A stretch of DNA of 38,588 nt from an uncultured Coriobacteriales bacterium (GTDB lineage Bacteria > Actinomycetota > Coriobacteriia > Coriobacteriales > Atopobiaceae): positions 1 to 38,588 of the forward strand of contig CAMOLV010000002.1 in assembly GCA_946619045.1 (NCBI GenBank), read 5' to 3'. The notes beneath the pieces were generated by a model. The model was not told where the DNA came from. It saw only the letters and a list, made by a program, of their open reading frames with translations, and made no database searches. Numbering within the stretch: the stretch's first letter is position 1; each line of letters starts with the position of its first letter. The position numbers were made by a program, and so were the translations under genes. Positions 6,441 to 13,576 of the stretch are shown here, piece after piece.

Positions 6441-6454
6441 AGACAGGAGGATAC

Positions 6455-7711
6455 ATGCAATTCGAGAAGAAGTCTGTGCGCCTGGGCGACATCCGCCCGA
6501 GCGGGCAGAACCCGCGCGAGGACTTCGGCGACATCGGCGCCCTGGCCCGCAGCATCGAGGCGACCGGCGGCGAGCCGCTGAACCCGCCCGTGGTGGTGGC
6601 GGACGGCAACGTCTACCGCATCGTGGACGGCGAGCGCCGCTACCGCGCGCTGTCGTCGCTCTACGGGGAGGACCGCGAGGTGTCCGCGCTGGTGGCCGAC
6701 ACCATGGACGAGGCCAACGAATTGGTCGCCATGCTCGCCACCGACGACAAGCGCCGGCTGACCGAGGCGGAGCGCGCCCGCGGCGTGCAGCAGATGCTCG
6801 TGCTGGGCGTCGACGAGCAGCGCATCGAGCGCGCGAGCCGCGCCACCGCCGGGCAGATCCGCGCGGCGCGCAGGCTGCGCGGTCGCATCGGCGCCGGCGT
6901 GCAGGTGACGCTGGAGCAGCTCGAGGCCGCGAGCGCCTTCGACGACGAGAGGGACGTAGAGGCGGTCCTCGCCGCCGGCGACGGCTGGGCGGGCAAGGCC
7001 GACCAGATCCGCCGCCGCAACGAGCGCGAGGAGGCAAAGGCCGAGGACTACGACGCCTTCGGGGACGCGGGCATCCCGGTGGTGAAGGAAAAGCCCGAGG
7101 GTTTCAACTACACGGACTGGGTCAACGTCGGCCTCGCTGCCGAGAAGCTCGATGGGAAGGAGTTCGCCGCCGGCACCGTTGCCGTGTGGAATGGCAGATA
7201 CTGGTACCTCTACGAGCCGGATGACGGTTCGGGCGCCGAGCCCGAGAAGACCGAGGAGGAGATCCGGGCCGAGCAGGAGGCCGCGCGCGAGAAGGCGGCG
7301 CTCGAGGGGCTGTACAGGAGCCTGATCGGCTTCGTGGCGTCCGGCTCCTTTTCCATGTCCAAGGACCTCATGATGGAGGTGCGCGTGGGCCGCGAGGACC
7401 CGCCCGCGCTGCTCGTGGCGATGGGCGGCGACAGTAACCCCGAGAACGAGGAACGCTTCGGTGCTGTACGCGACGAGTTCGCCCGCAACCTCAAGGCGTG
7501 CAGGCCCAGCGAGTACGAGGTCGGCTGCTGGCTCATGGCGGCGGCCAAGGACATGGCCCAGCTAAACAACCGCTGGGGCGGCGACGCCGCGGAGGCGTGG
7601 CTCGACCACTATGACATCTTCTGCTCCGCGGGCTTCGAGCCCGGCGAGGAGGACGTGTGGCTCATGGCGAGGGTGCAGGCGAGCGCCAAGGAGGATGAGA
7701 AGGATGAGTAG
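6455..7711 (+). CDS. ParB/Srx-fold nuclease-like or DNA-binding protein
   Basis: 418 aa; the track's upstream extension to 5969 is antisense to another gene. ATG behind ACAGGAGG. N-terminal ParB domain (VRLGDIRPSGQNPREDFGDI, then PVVVADGNVYRIVDGERRYRAL with the GERRYRA box), then an HTH-containing helical region (RLTEAERARGVQQMLVLGVDEQRIERA). The C-terminal ~200 residues (from EDYDAFGDAGIP) are not recognised and include a Glu/Lys-rich helix. Phage ParB-like proteins act in partition, regulation or as nucleases. No ParA is present, so plasmid-style partition is unlikely. Confidence 0.85.
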   Translation: MQFEKKSVRLGDIRPSGQNPREDFGDIGALARSIEATGGEPLNPPVVVADGNVYRIVDGERRYRALSSLYGEDREVSALVADTMDEANELVAMLATDDKRRLTEAERARGVQQMLVLGVDEQRIERASRATAGQIRAARRLRGRIGAGVQVTLEQLEAASAFDDERDVEAVLAAGDGWAGKADQIRRRNEREEAKAEDYDAFGDAGIPVVKEKPEGFNYTDWVNVGLAAEKLDGKEFAAGTVAVWNGRYWYLYEPDDGSGAEPEKTEEEIRAEQEAAREKAALEGLYRSLIGFVASGSFSMSKDLMMEVRVGREDPPALLVAMGGDSNPENEERFGAVRDEFARNLKACRPSEYEVGCWLMAAAKDMAQLNNRWGGDAAEAWLDHYDIFCSAGFEPGEEDVWLMARVQASAKEDEKDE

Positions 7712-8078
7712 CGAGGACGAGAACTACGTCACGGTTGACGTCCAAATCAACCCGTGGCGGTACCAGGGCTCGATTGATTGCTGTGAGGCAATGGTGGCCA
7801 CGGTGGACGCGGACGGCAATGCCGGTCCATCGCTTCACGTCGGCACCTACGATCCGGATTCGCTCCTGGTCCTCGCGGATGCAGCCATCTCGGAGCTGCT
7901 CTCGGCCGGCGTCAGGGTCGGCGTTCCCGAGGACGCCATGCGCCTTGAGCTCATCGCCATCGCGGTACGCTGTGGGTTCTCGGTCGAAGAGGAGCAGGAC
8001 GCGCTGTACTACGACCTGGACGCGCGCGGGGAGATCCGCGACATGGCGGCGGGGCTTGGTGTCGATGCCGACCTCTAG
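7704..8078 (+). CDS. Unknown early protein, 124 aa
   Basis: Only the part from ATG 7704 (MSSEDENYV) is credible; it overlaps the parB-like stop by 8 bp and has AAGGATGAGAAGG upstream. Acidic alpha/beta protein (YVTVDVQINPWRYQG, ELLSAGVRVGVPEDAMRLELIAIAVRCGFSVEE). No family recognised. It overlaps the next recombinase gene by 14 bp. Confidence 0.72.
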   Translation: MSSEDENYVTVDVQINPWRYQGSIDCCEAMVATVDADGNAGPSLHVGTYDPDSLLVLADAAISELLSAGVRVGVPEDAMRLELIAIAVRCGFSVEEEQDALYYDLDARGEIRDMAAGLGVDADL

Positions 8079-9258
8079 CGGGCGCCGGGCGGTCGTGCAG
8101 CGCGGGGCGGACGGGCGCTGGTTCGCCCGCCCCTACATGGGCACCGACCGCGTGACCGGCAGGCGGATCAGGCCGTATAAGTCCTGGGACGGGGACCTGC
8201 CCCGCGAACAGGCCCAGGCCGAGTGCGACAAATGGGTCGCGACCTATATCCCCTCCTCGGCGCAGGACAGCTCCAAGCGCCTGTCCTCGATGCTCGAGGC
8301 CTATATCTCCGACCCCGTCAACAACCTGTCCGACAACTCCGTCGCGGCCTACCGCAGCGCGGTCAGGACGATGGTGGAGCCGACCATCGGGCGCATCCCC
8401 TACGACCAGCTGCAGCCGTGGGACGTGTCGGCGGCGTACCGCACGCTGCTCGCGCCCAGGACGGGCAAGGGGCTGTCGCCCAAGACCGTGCGGCTCATGC
8501 ACTCGCTGCTCAAGGTCGCGTACGGGAAGTGGCGCCATGTCATCGGCTACAACGTCATGCTCGAGGTCCCGGCCCCCAAGGTGAAACCCGGGGAGCCATT
8601 CGCCCTGTCCGAGCTCGATGCGGACGGGCTGTCCCGCGCGATGGTGTCCGCCATGTCCTCGCACGACGCCACGGGCGCCAACATCGCCCGGCGCACCGAG
8701 GCCATGGCGGTCTTCCTCGCGCTCCACACGGGCATGCGGGTCGGGGAGGTCTGCGGCCTGCAGCGCCGCGACTGGCGCCGCTCGCTGCACGACATCCACG
8801 TGGCCGGGCAGGCCGTCGAGAAGCCCAGCCTGCACAGGCAGCCCTTCACCAAGGGCAAGCGCTCGCGGAACGTCTCGATCCCGCCGGCGGTCGAGGCGCA
8901 GCTGGAGCGCCACCTGGCCTGGCAGGACACGTGGCTCGTCCGCAAGGGGCCGGCCGCGCCCCTGATCACCTTCGGGCCCGCTGGAGGGCTCGCGAGGCCG
9001 TCGACCGTGACGGCCCGGTTCAAGGCGATCGCGCGCGAGCTCGAGCTGCCCGGGGAGACGGTCTTCCACACGCTCCGGCACACGCACGCCACGTGGCTGC
9101 TCACGCACGGGTGGGACATGCGCCTGGTGCAGGAGCGCCTGGGGCACGCGAACGTCAAGACGACGCTCGAGATATACGGCTCGGTGCTGCCGGGCCGCGA
9201 CAGGGAGGCCGCCGCGGCCTTCACCGATTCGATCTACGGGGGTGACATGGATGGATAA
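8065..9258 (+). CDS. Second tyrosine recombinase
   Basis: 397 aa from ATG 8065. An N-terminal arm-binding-like domain (RGADGRWFARPYMGTDRVTGRR) and a core-binding domain (LEAYISDPVNNLSDNSVAAYRSAVRT) precede a complete catalytic domain: R225 (HTGMRVGE), K263/265, H335-x-x-R338 (HTLRHT), H361 (RLGHANVKTT), Y371 (IYGSV). All catalytic positions are kept, so it should be active. It is distant from both att sites, lies between early genes and differs clearly in sequence from the att-proximal integrase. Possible roles are multimer resolution, inversion, or an integrase retained from a recombination between phages. Confidence 0.93.
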   Translation: MPTSSGRRAVVQRGADGRWFARPYMGTDRVTGRRIRPYKSWDGDLPREQAQAECDKWVATYIPSSAQDSSKRLSSMLEAYISDPVNNLSDNSVAAYRSAVRTMVEPTIGRIPYDQLQPWDVSAAYRTLLAPRTGKGLSPKTVRLMHSLLKVAYGKWRHVIGYNVMLEVPAPKVKPGEPFALSELDADGLSRAMVSAMSSHDATGANIARRTEAMAVFLALHTGMRVGEVCGLQRRDWRRSLHDIHVAGQAVEKPSLHRQPFTKGKRSRNVSIPPAVEAQLERHLAWQDTWLVRKGPAAPLITFGPAGGLARPSTVTARFKAIARELELPGETVFHTLRHTHATWLLTHGWDMRLVQERLGHANVKTTLEIYGSVLPGRDREAAAAFTDSIYGGDMDG

Positions 9259-9934
9259 GTTCAACTTCAACCGCGACTTCTACGAGGGATGCCGTGCGCT
9301 CGGCGACAGGGAGGGCATGGCGCTCGCCTGGGCGATGCTGCGCTACGGCTACGAGGGCGTAGAGCCCAAGCTGAAGCCGGCGACCATGGCGGCCTTCAGC
9401 TTCGCAAGGGGGCGCATCGACGCCATGGTGAGCGGTAGCATGGGGGGCCGCGCAAGGGCCGCAAAGTCTTCCGGTCGGGTGCCTAGCCAAGGGGGTAGCC
9501 AAGGGGGTAGCCAAGGGGGTAGCCAACAGAAGGAGAAGGAGAAGGAGAAGGAGAAGGAGAAGGAGAAGGAGAAGGAGAAGGAGATAACCCTTGCGGGTTA
9601 TAGCGCGTCCCGCCAAGCCCCCGACGACTTCGACCCGCCCTCGATGGAGGACGTCGAGGCCTACTTCGCCGCCAACTGCCTGCGCGGCGACCCCCGCCAG
9701 TTCTTCGACCACTACGCCGCGCAGGGCTGGACGCTGCCGAGCGGCCTGCTCGTGACCGACGTGTGGGCGCTCGCCCGCAACTGGAGCCGCAAGCAGGTCG
9801 GCTTCGACGCGGACCGCAAGGCGCGGGGCGGGCAGACCTCCCAGGAGGTCGAGCGGGCCTCCGTGTGGAAGCCCGTGAAAACGGATGCGGAGCGCATAGT
9901 CGAACTCAGGCGCGAGCTGGGTGAGGCGTCATGA
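9251..9934 (+). CDS. Probable phage replication protein (DUF6291-like N-terminus)
   Basis: 227 aa from ATG 9251; overlaps the recombinase stop by 8 bp. The N-terminus (FNFNRDFYEGCRALGDREGMALAWAMLRYGYEGVEP) resembles the small helical domain seen at the start of many gut-phage replication proteins. The middle is a low-complexity linker coded by two microsatellites (GSQGGSQGGSQ and a KE dipeptide run). The C-terminus (VEAYFAANCLRGDPRQFFDHYAAQGW, WALARNWSRKQ) matches the terminal helical domain common in phage replication and DnaD-like proteins. Family placement is by eye. Confidence 0.75.
   Translation: MDKFNFNRDFYEGCRALGDREGMALAWAMLRYGYEGVEPKLKPATMAAFSFARGRIDAMVSGSMGGRARAAKSSGRVPSQGGSQGGSQGGSQQKEKEKEKEKEKEKEKEKEITLAGYSASRQAPDDFDPPSMEDVEAYFAANCLRGDPRQFFDHYAAQGWTLPSGLLVTDVWALARNWSRKQVGFDADRKARGGQTSQEVERASVWKPVKTDAERIVELRRELGEAS
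9491..9583 (+). repeat. Two in-frame microsatellites: 12-mer x3 and AAGGAG x9
   Basis: GGGGGTAGCCAA occurs three times in tandem (9491-9526, with a partial copy before). It is followed by nine perfect tandem AAGGAG units (9530-9583). Both units are multiples of three, so copy-number changes alter linker length without a frameshift. The hexamer is also a Shine-Dalgarno sequence. Confidence 0.97.
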
Positions 9935-10320
9935 TCACCCTCCTGGAGATGCTCAGGAACGAGAAGGCCGACCCCGCCGGAGGCCGCCCGCTCGACCTGA
10001 CACGGATCTACATGGCAAACGTCATGTCGCGCGGGGATGCCGACCGGCTGACCAAGGAGCAGGAGCTCCACGACACGGAGGCGCGCGAGGCGCAGCGCGC
10101 CGACCTGTACGAGAGGGTCGCCGCCATCGTGGGCGGCAAAAAGCCGGAGGACGAGGAGCCGGAGCACAGGCGTGCCAAAAGTGGGCCAACGGGCGCGAAG
10201 GAGTTGGGGCAGCAGGCGCTGGGGTTTCCGCCGCTAGACGGCACAGGCGGCACGGCCGAGGAGGCCGAGGCCGCAATTAATGCCATATTGTCCGAGGAGA
10301 GAAAGCGAGAGACGTTTTGA
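9931..10320 (+). CDS. Unknown early protein, 129 aa
   Basis: ATG in an ATGA overlap with the replication gene. Predicted helical and charged (LTKEQELHDTEAREAQRADLYERVAAIVGGKK), with a Gly/Pro-rich stretch and a terminal helix (TAEEAEAAINAILSEERKRETF). Its place after a replication protein suggests a helper such as a loader, but no motif supports that. Confidence 0.7.
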   Translation: MITLLEMLRNEKADPAGGRPLDLTRIYMANVMSRGDADRLTKEQELHDTEAREAQRADLYERVAAIVGGKKPEDEEPEHRRAKSGPTGAKELGQQALGFPPLDGTGGTAEEAEAAINAILSEERKRETF

Positions 10321-10640
10321 CCGAGATCTCAGCGGTGATGAGGGCCTACCGCGATGCCCTCGACAGGCACCGGATTCCCTGGGCCGACGACACGTACGAC
10401 ACGGAGCGGGTGGGCGGCTACAGGTTTCGCGTGGAGCGCACCGAGACCATCCTGGACGAGCACAGGGTGAGCGTGGCCTGGGGCTACCAGCTTCTTCCGG
10501 GGCGCGAGCCCACGGGCGTGACGATCGGCTACCCGGGCTACCTCGAGGTGACCTACGACCCGATCAGCCCCGAGCCGTTCGTGGCATCGCCGGGCGACAT
10601 CCTGGCCGACATCTTCGGCGTGAGGGGTGAGTCGCGGTGA
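10317..10640 (+). CDS. Unknown early protein, 107 aa
   Basis: Starts at a TTG overlapping the previous stop. Beta-rich middle (GGYRFRVERTETILDEHRVSVAWGYQLLPG) and an acidic end. The TTG start and tight overlap rely on translational coupling. No family recognised. Confidence 0.65.
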   Translation: MTEISAVMRAYRDALDRHRIPWADDTYDTERVGGYRFRVERTETILDEHRVSVAWGYQLLPGREPTGVTIGYPGYLEVTYDPISPEPFVASPGDILADIFGVRGESR

Positions 10641-10843
10641 GCTACAGGTGCGGCCCCTCCGATTGGATCGACCTTGCCGTCGGCAGGCTCGAGGACGCCA
10701 AGAGGTCGCTCAGGGAGTGCGACAGGCTGCGACAGGGGTGCGACATCTGCGAGGAGCTGCGCCAGGCGAGGCGATGCCTCAACAAGGCGCTGATCATGGT
10801 CGCGGAGGAGAGGGAAATCGAGAAGGAATGGAGCACGAAATGA
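10637..10843 (+). CDS. Small Cys-containing helical protein, 68 aa
   Basis: GTG start overlapping the previous stop. Two helices with regularly spaced Cys (LRECDRLRQGCDICEELRQARRCLNKAL), possibly metal-binding or disulfide-linked. Function unknown. Overlaps the next gene by 4 bp. Confidence 0.62.
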   Translation: MSYRCGPSDWIDLAVGRLEDAKRSLRECDRLRQGCDICEELRQARRCLNKALIMVAEEREIEKEWSTK

Positions 10844-11205
10844 GAGAGAAGCCAAAGATGCATACCTGCTGTATGTGCGGGAAGCCGACGCCGAACTATC
10901 GCGAGTATTCGCCTTTGCTGGCAGATCTTTTTAACAAGTCGGGATACTCGATGTGTGACGAATTCCGAAGGAAGGGTCGTATCCAGACTGAGTGGGAGAA
11001 CGAGCAGAGTGCCGAAAGGTTTCTGATTTGCCCCTACTGCGAGAGTTTCATCGATGATCCGTGGCAGTACGAAGAGGACGAGGATGAGATCGAGTGCCCC
11101 GAGTGCAAGCGCACATTTAAGGTCGAAATTTCCACCGTGCGCACGTATACGACGAGGCGCCGCATCGAGGACATGCCCGATGGCTGGAACGGGGGCGGTT
11201 TCTGA
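10840..11205 (+). CDS. Zinc-ribbon protein, 121 aa
   Basis: ATG 10840 in an ATGA overlap; an in-frame ATG at 10828 is possible. Three Cys pairs: CCMCGKP near the N-terminus, CPYCESF and CPECKRTF with an acidic segment (YEEDEDEIE) between. The last two look like one classical zinc ribbon. First of five such genes in 1.6 kb. GC content here is visibly lower than in the structural genes. Confidence 0.75.
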   Translation: MREKPKMHTCCMCGKPTPNYREYSPLLADLFNKSGYSMCDEFRRKGRIQTEWENEQSAERFLICPYCESFIDDPWQYEEDEDEIECPECKRTFKVEISTVRTYTTRRRIEDMPDGWNGGGF

Positions 11206-11492
11206 TGAGCTGTCGTTTCTGCAACATGATGGGCGCGACGGAGATAGACGATCGACCCCGAGGAAAGGGGAATGCTGCGGGGGCGATGGTTCTCATACGG
11301 TCTGGCGCTGGCGAATCCAAGATTCATATCGAATTGGACGCAAGTGCGATGGTCACGGTCTCGAGCAGGTCGGTGTGCGGTGTTGAGCGCTTCGAGCGTG
11401 TCGAGATTCCGACTTACGTTGATGGTTACGCCCATGGGGTCAAGTACTGCCCGTTCTGCGGAGAGGAGCTGGCCCATGAAGCGAGCGATTAG
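11205..11492 (+). CDS. Zinc-ribbon protein, 95 aa
   Basis: Start overlaps the preceding stop by one base. Cys pairs at the two ends (SCRFCNMMG and KYCPFCGEEL) frame a beta-rich core (KIHIELDASAMVTVSS), so the chain ends would be joined in one zinc site. This pattern is frequent in small phage proteins of unknown role. Confidence 0.72.
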   Translation: MSCRFCNMMGATEIDDRPRGKGNAAGAMVLIRSGAGESKIHIELDASAMVTVSSRSVCGVERFERVEIPTYVDGYAHGVKYCPFCGEELAHEASD

Positions 11493-11724
11493 GTGGGTGC
11501 CCGAGCGGTCCGAGTATAGGGACTGGCACGTGCCGGATGGCGCGAGCGTGTGTGCGGACGACTTCTCGACTGCAGTTGAATGCGCTGAGTGCGGGTGCTC
11601 GCTCGCATTCGGCGAGAGCTACACCTCGCGGCTGATCCACAACGAGCTCGGGTTCGGCTACGCCGTCTGCCCGAGGTGCTACGAGGCCGAGTTCAGAGAG
11701 ATGGGAGAGAGCTGTGACCTTTAA
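11476..11724 (+). CDS. Zinc-ribbon protein, 82 aa
   Basis: ATG 11476 behind GAGAGGAG; only the C-terminal part of the track ORF at 11272 is real. Cys pairs ECAECGCSLAF and VCPRCYEAEF bind one metal in a likely treble-clef or ribbon fold. Overlaps both neighbours. Function unknown. Confidence 0.7.
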   Translation: MKRAIRWVPERSEYRDWHVPDGASVCADDFSTAVECAECGCSLAFGESYTSRLIHNELGFGYAVCPRCYEAEFREMGESCDL

Positions 11725-11929
11725 CGATGTCAAGTTCAAGGCGTGCCCCAAGTGCGGGGCGGAGCCCAAGGTGGAGGACATGCGGGAGCGTTCCCTGACC
11801 AAGTCCAACGTGCTAAGCGTCAAGTGCCCCGCCTGTGGTCTGTCAAACAGCGTCGCGTGGGGGAGCATGGACCTGCCGCCGTTCCGCCAGGCCGTCGCCA
11901 TGCTCGCGGACAGCTGGAACAGCCGGTGA
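11714..11929 (+). CDS. Lar-like zinc-ribbon protein
   Basis: 71 aa, GTG start overlapping the previous gene. CPKCGAEP and KCPACGLSN pairs, followed by AVAMLADSWNSR; the W-N ending matches the restriction-alleviation (Lar) family of Rac prophage and many phage relatives. Lar modulates type I restriction in E. coli; for this protein the role is only suggested. Confidence 0.72.
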   Translation: MTFNDVKFKACPKCGAEPKVEDMRERSLTKSNVLSVKCPACGLSNSVAWGSMDLPPFRQAVAMLADSWNSR

Positions 11930-12138
11930 TCCGCTCGGCGGCCGACTTGTTCCGCGCAACCGCCTGGCGCACGGTGCCCGATCTGGTGTCGGGTCCTGCG
12001 CGCCGGGCGCTCGTGCATGGACGGGCTGACGCGCCGCGGGTGACGGCGGCGCAGATCGGGGAGACGGAGCGGAGGGCGCGTGCGCTGGAACGCGACCGGG
12101 CCCGTGCGCTCAAGAGGTCGAGGAAGGCTAAGCGATGA
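11926..12138 (+). CDS. Small basic protein, 70 aa
   Basis: GTG start overlapping the previous stop by 4 bp. Strongly basic C-terminal helix (IGETERRARALERDRARALKRSRKAKR) that could bind nucleic acid. No family recognised. Confidence 0.55.
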   Translation: MIRSAADLFRATAWRTVPDLVSGPARRALVHGRADAPRVTAAQIGETERRARALERDRARALKRSRKAKR

Positions 12139-12239
12139 GGTTGTTTGATGGGCTGTGGCGGATAATCATCGAGAACCGCCGAGTGCGCAAGAGTATCGAG
12201 GCGCGGCGCGCCCGCAGGTGCAGGAGGTCGATGAGATGA
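12135..12239 (+). CDS. Tiny Arg-rich peptide, 34 aa
   Basis: Not in the ORF track. ATGA overlap with the gene before and an ATG/TGA overlap with the gene after. A short hydrophobic segment (LFDGLWRIIIE) precedes an Arg-rich tail. Kept because of the unbroken overlap chain, but it could be only a translational bridge. Confidence 0.42.
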   Translation: MRLFDGLWRIIIENRRVRKSIEARRARRCRRSMR

Positions 12240-12484
12240 CCGTGATGTGGGACGTGCAGGAGAGGAACTGCGCAGTCTGCGGGAGGATCTTCATCCCGCA
12301 GGCGCCGAAGGCCAAGTACTGCTCGGAGGACTGCCGGCGCAAGCACGAGCAGGACCGCGCGAAGGAGGCCCGGCGCAAGGGTACCAAGCCGAAGCGCGAC
12401 AGTGTCGACCGCTATTTGGCAGGCTCGGGCGCGGTGCACGACGAGATTATGGCCATGCGCCGCGAGGTCGCGATGAGATATTGA
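12236..12484 (+). CDS. Zinc-ribbon protein, 82 aa
   Basis: ATG 12236. CAVCGRIFIPQAPKAKYCSEDC is a four-Cys metal site in the style of phage Zn-fingers that also occur in HNH-linked proteins; a Lys/Arg-rich helix follows. Last gene of the overlapping early chain, closed by the hairpin at 12519. Confidence 0.75.
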   Translation: MTVMWDVQERNCAVCGRIFIPQAPKAKYCSEDCRRKHEQDRAKEARRKGTKPKRDSVDRYLAGSGAVHDEIMAMRREVAMRY

Positions 12485-12518
12485 GTTTCCGCAGGTAGAC
12501 ATAGGTAGATATATAATT

Positions 12519-12553
12519 AAGGCCGCTGGCGCTGGAGCGCCGGCGGCCTTTGG
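12519..12553 (+). terminator. End of early operon
   Basis: 13-bp stem AAGGCCGCTGGCGC / GCGCCGGCGGCCTT with loop tgga and a short TTT. The reverse strand has an equally plausible tail (ccttaattata), so it may be bidirectional. A TATAAT at 12512-12517 just before it lacks a fitting -35. Confidence 0.78.
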
Positions 12554-12561
12554 CAAAGACG

Positions 12562-12609
12562 CCTCCCGGCATCCTCTATATGGCGTAGAGCATGGTACCA
12601 CGCGGGAGG
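12562..12609 (+). promoter_or_regulatory. Leader hairpin sequestering the next ribosome site
   Basis: CCTCCCG (12562-12568) is the exact complement of CGGGAGG (12603-12609), the ribosome site of the 12614 gene. An inner CTCTA/TAGAG stem (12574-12578, 12586-12590) would stabilise it. Predicts translation control of the regulator. Confidence 0.55.
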
Positions 12610-12613
12610 TCAC

Positions 12614-13066
12614 ATGGACGCAAGGGAATATCTGGAGACTGTACGGGCCGCCCAGCGCGGCATCGACCGCCGCCTGGCGGTCATCGAGTCGATGCAGGCG
12701 CGCGAGCAGGTGCGCGCCCAGCGCTACGACGCCGTGGGCAAGGGCGCGCACGGGACGGACTTTATGCGCTCGACGGATGACAGGATCGACTATGAGCGCC
12801 GCAGCAGCGCCGAGCTGTCGGAGCTGCGTCGCGAGGTTGAGCGCGGCCGCGAGCTCTGCGCGGGCGTGCGCTCGGCCAACCCGGGCAAGCGCTGGGGCGA
12901 CGTGCTGGAGCTGCGATACTGCGAGGACAGGACGCTGCAGGAGATCGCGGGGACGCTCGGGGTGTCGGTGAGGTCGGTTAACTCCGACCTGTGCGCCGCC
13001 CTGGACTGGACGGACATGGTCGGGCTGGCGGCAGCCCGATCAGGTCTTGGCCGCGCTGCAGTCTGA
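12614..13066 (+). CDS. Sigma-region-4-like phage regulator
   Basis: 150 aa. Helical N-terminus (REYLETVRAAQRGIDRRLAVIESMQ), then a sigma70 region-4-type HTH (LELRYCEDRTLQEIAGTLGVSVRSVNSDLCAALDW). This is the layout of late-gene activators and related regulators placed before terminase genes in many Gram-positive phages. ATG behind a hairpin-masked GGGAGGT, followed by its own terminator. Likely switches on the late operon; the target promoter was not identified. Confidence 0.8.
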   Translation: MDAREYLETVRAAQRGIDRRLAVIESMQAREQVRAQRYDAVGKGAHGTDFMRSTDDRIDYERRSSAELSELRREVERGRELCAGVRSANPGKRWGDVLELRYCEDRTLQEIAGTLGVSVRSVNSDLCAALDWTDMVGLAAARSGLGRAAV

Positions 13067-13088
13067 GCCGCATATATCTCTATCGTTG

Positions 13089-13120
13089 CCCGTCGGCCCA
13101 GCGCCGGCGGGTTTCTCTTT
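13089..13120 (+). terminator. Terminator after the sigma-like regulator
   Basis: Stem CCCGTCGGC / GCCGGCGGG followed by TTTCTCTTT, 22 bp after the stop codon. Confidence 0.82.
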
Positions 13121-13130
13121 GCCTGCGGAC

Positions 13131-13220
13131 TGCACGCGATTGCACACAATTGCACACCGTTGCACGTGATTGCCTACAGTTGCACGCGATTGCACGCAAT
13201 TGCACACCGTTGCACGTTGT
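13131..13220 (+). repeat. Nine tandem 10-bp iteron-like repeats
   Basis: Consecutive 10-mers, consensus TGCACRCRRT: tgcacgcgat, tgcacacaat, tgcacaccgt, tgcacgtgat, tgcctacagt, tgcacgcgat, tgcacgcaat, tgcacaccgt, tgcacgttgt. The 10-bp period puts every copy on the same face of the helix. Placement in the only large gap (13067-13373), right before the HNH/terminase genes, suits a replication origin, a packaging site or a late regulator array. The rest of the gap shows only hairpins. Confidence 0.9.
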
Positions 13221-13302
13221 GGCTGGGATATAACTAGGGTGCCGATTCGCAGCGCCGCCCGCGCGGTGTGCGGGTCGGATGTGCGTGGAAGCACAGATGA
13301 GT

Positions 13303-13343
13303 GGCCGGGGTTCCCTTCAGCAGTTCAGGGACTCCGGCCTTTC
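13303..13343 (+). terminator. Hairpin before the late operon
   Basis: Imperfect stem ggccggggttccct / agggactccggcc followed by tttcta. It would stop early transcripts just upstream of the 13374 gene or insulate the repeat array. Confidence 0.6.
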
Positions 13344-13373
13344 TATTAAGCAACAACCTAATGAGGTGGGTCC

Positions 13374-13574
13374 GTGGTCACACGCGAGGCTATCGTCCGC
13401 GCCGCCAACCGGTACGACACCGTCATGGCGTGGGCATTCCGCCGCGCCTTGGGCATCGCCCGGCGTGCTGGCAAGCGCAAGGGTTCCGGCGCGGGCAAGG
13501 CTGTCGAGCGCCTGCGCTATGCGGGGCTCGAGGAATGTATGGCCAACCGAGGGCGCTCCCCGGTGGAGCGCTAG
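13374..13574 (+). CDS. Small basic protein before HNH gene
   Basis: 66 aa, GTG start behind GAGGTGG. Helical and strongly basic (FRRALGIARRAGKRKGSGAGKAVERLRYAGLEE). Likely DNA-binding; its position before the HNH/terminase genes suggests a link to packaging, not shown by any motif. Confidence 0.6.
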   Translation: MVTREAIVRAANRYDTVMAWAFRRALGIARRAGKRKGSGAGKAVERLRYAGLEECMANRGRSPVER

Positions 13575-13576
13575 CC

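Noticed and set aside
5969-6454. N-terminal extension of the ParB-like ORF
   Set aside because: Antisense to the wHTH/membrane gene; good ribosome site and ParB domain begin at 6455.
7951-9270. 439-aa minus-strand ORF
   Set aside because: Antisense shadow of the second recombinase.
12512-12517. Perfect TATAAT before the sigma-like gene
   Set aside because: No -35 at suitable spacing, and the start point would fall inside a strong terminator hairpin.
13131-13220. Tandem repeats considered as a CRISPR array
   Set aside because: Ten-base units are contiguous with no spacers and no cas genes.
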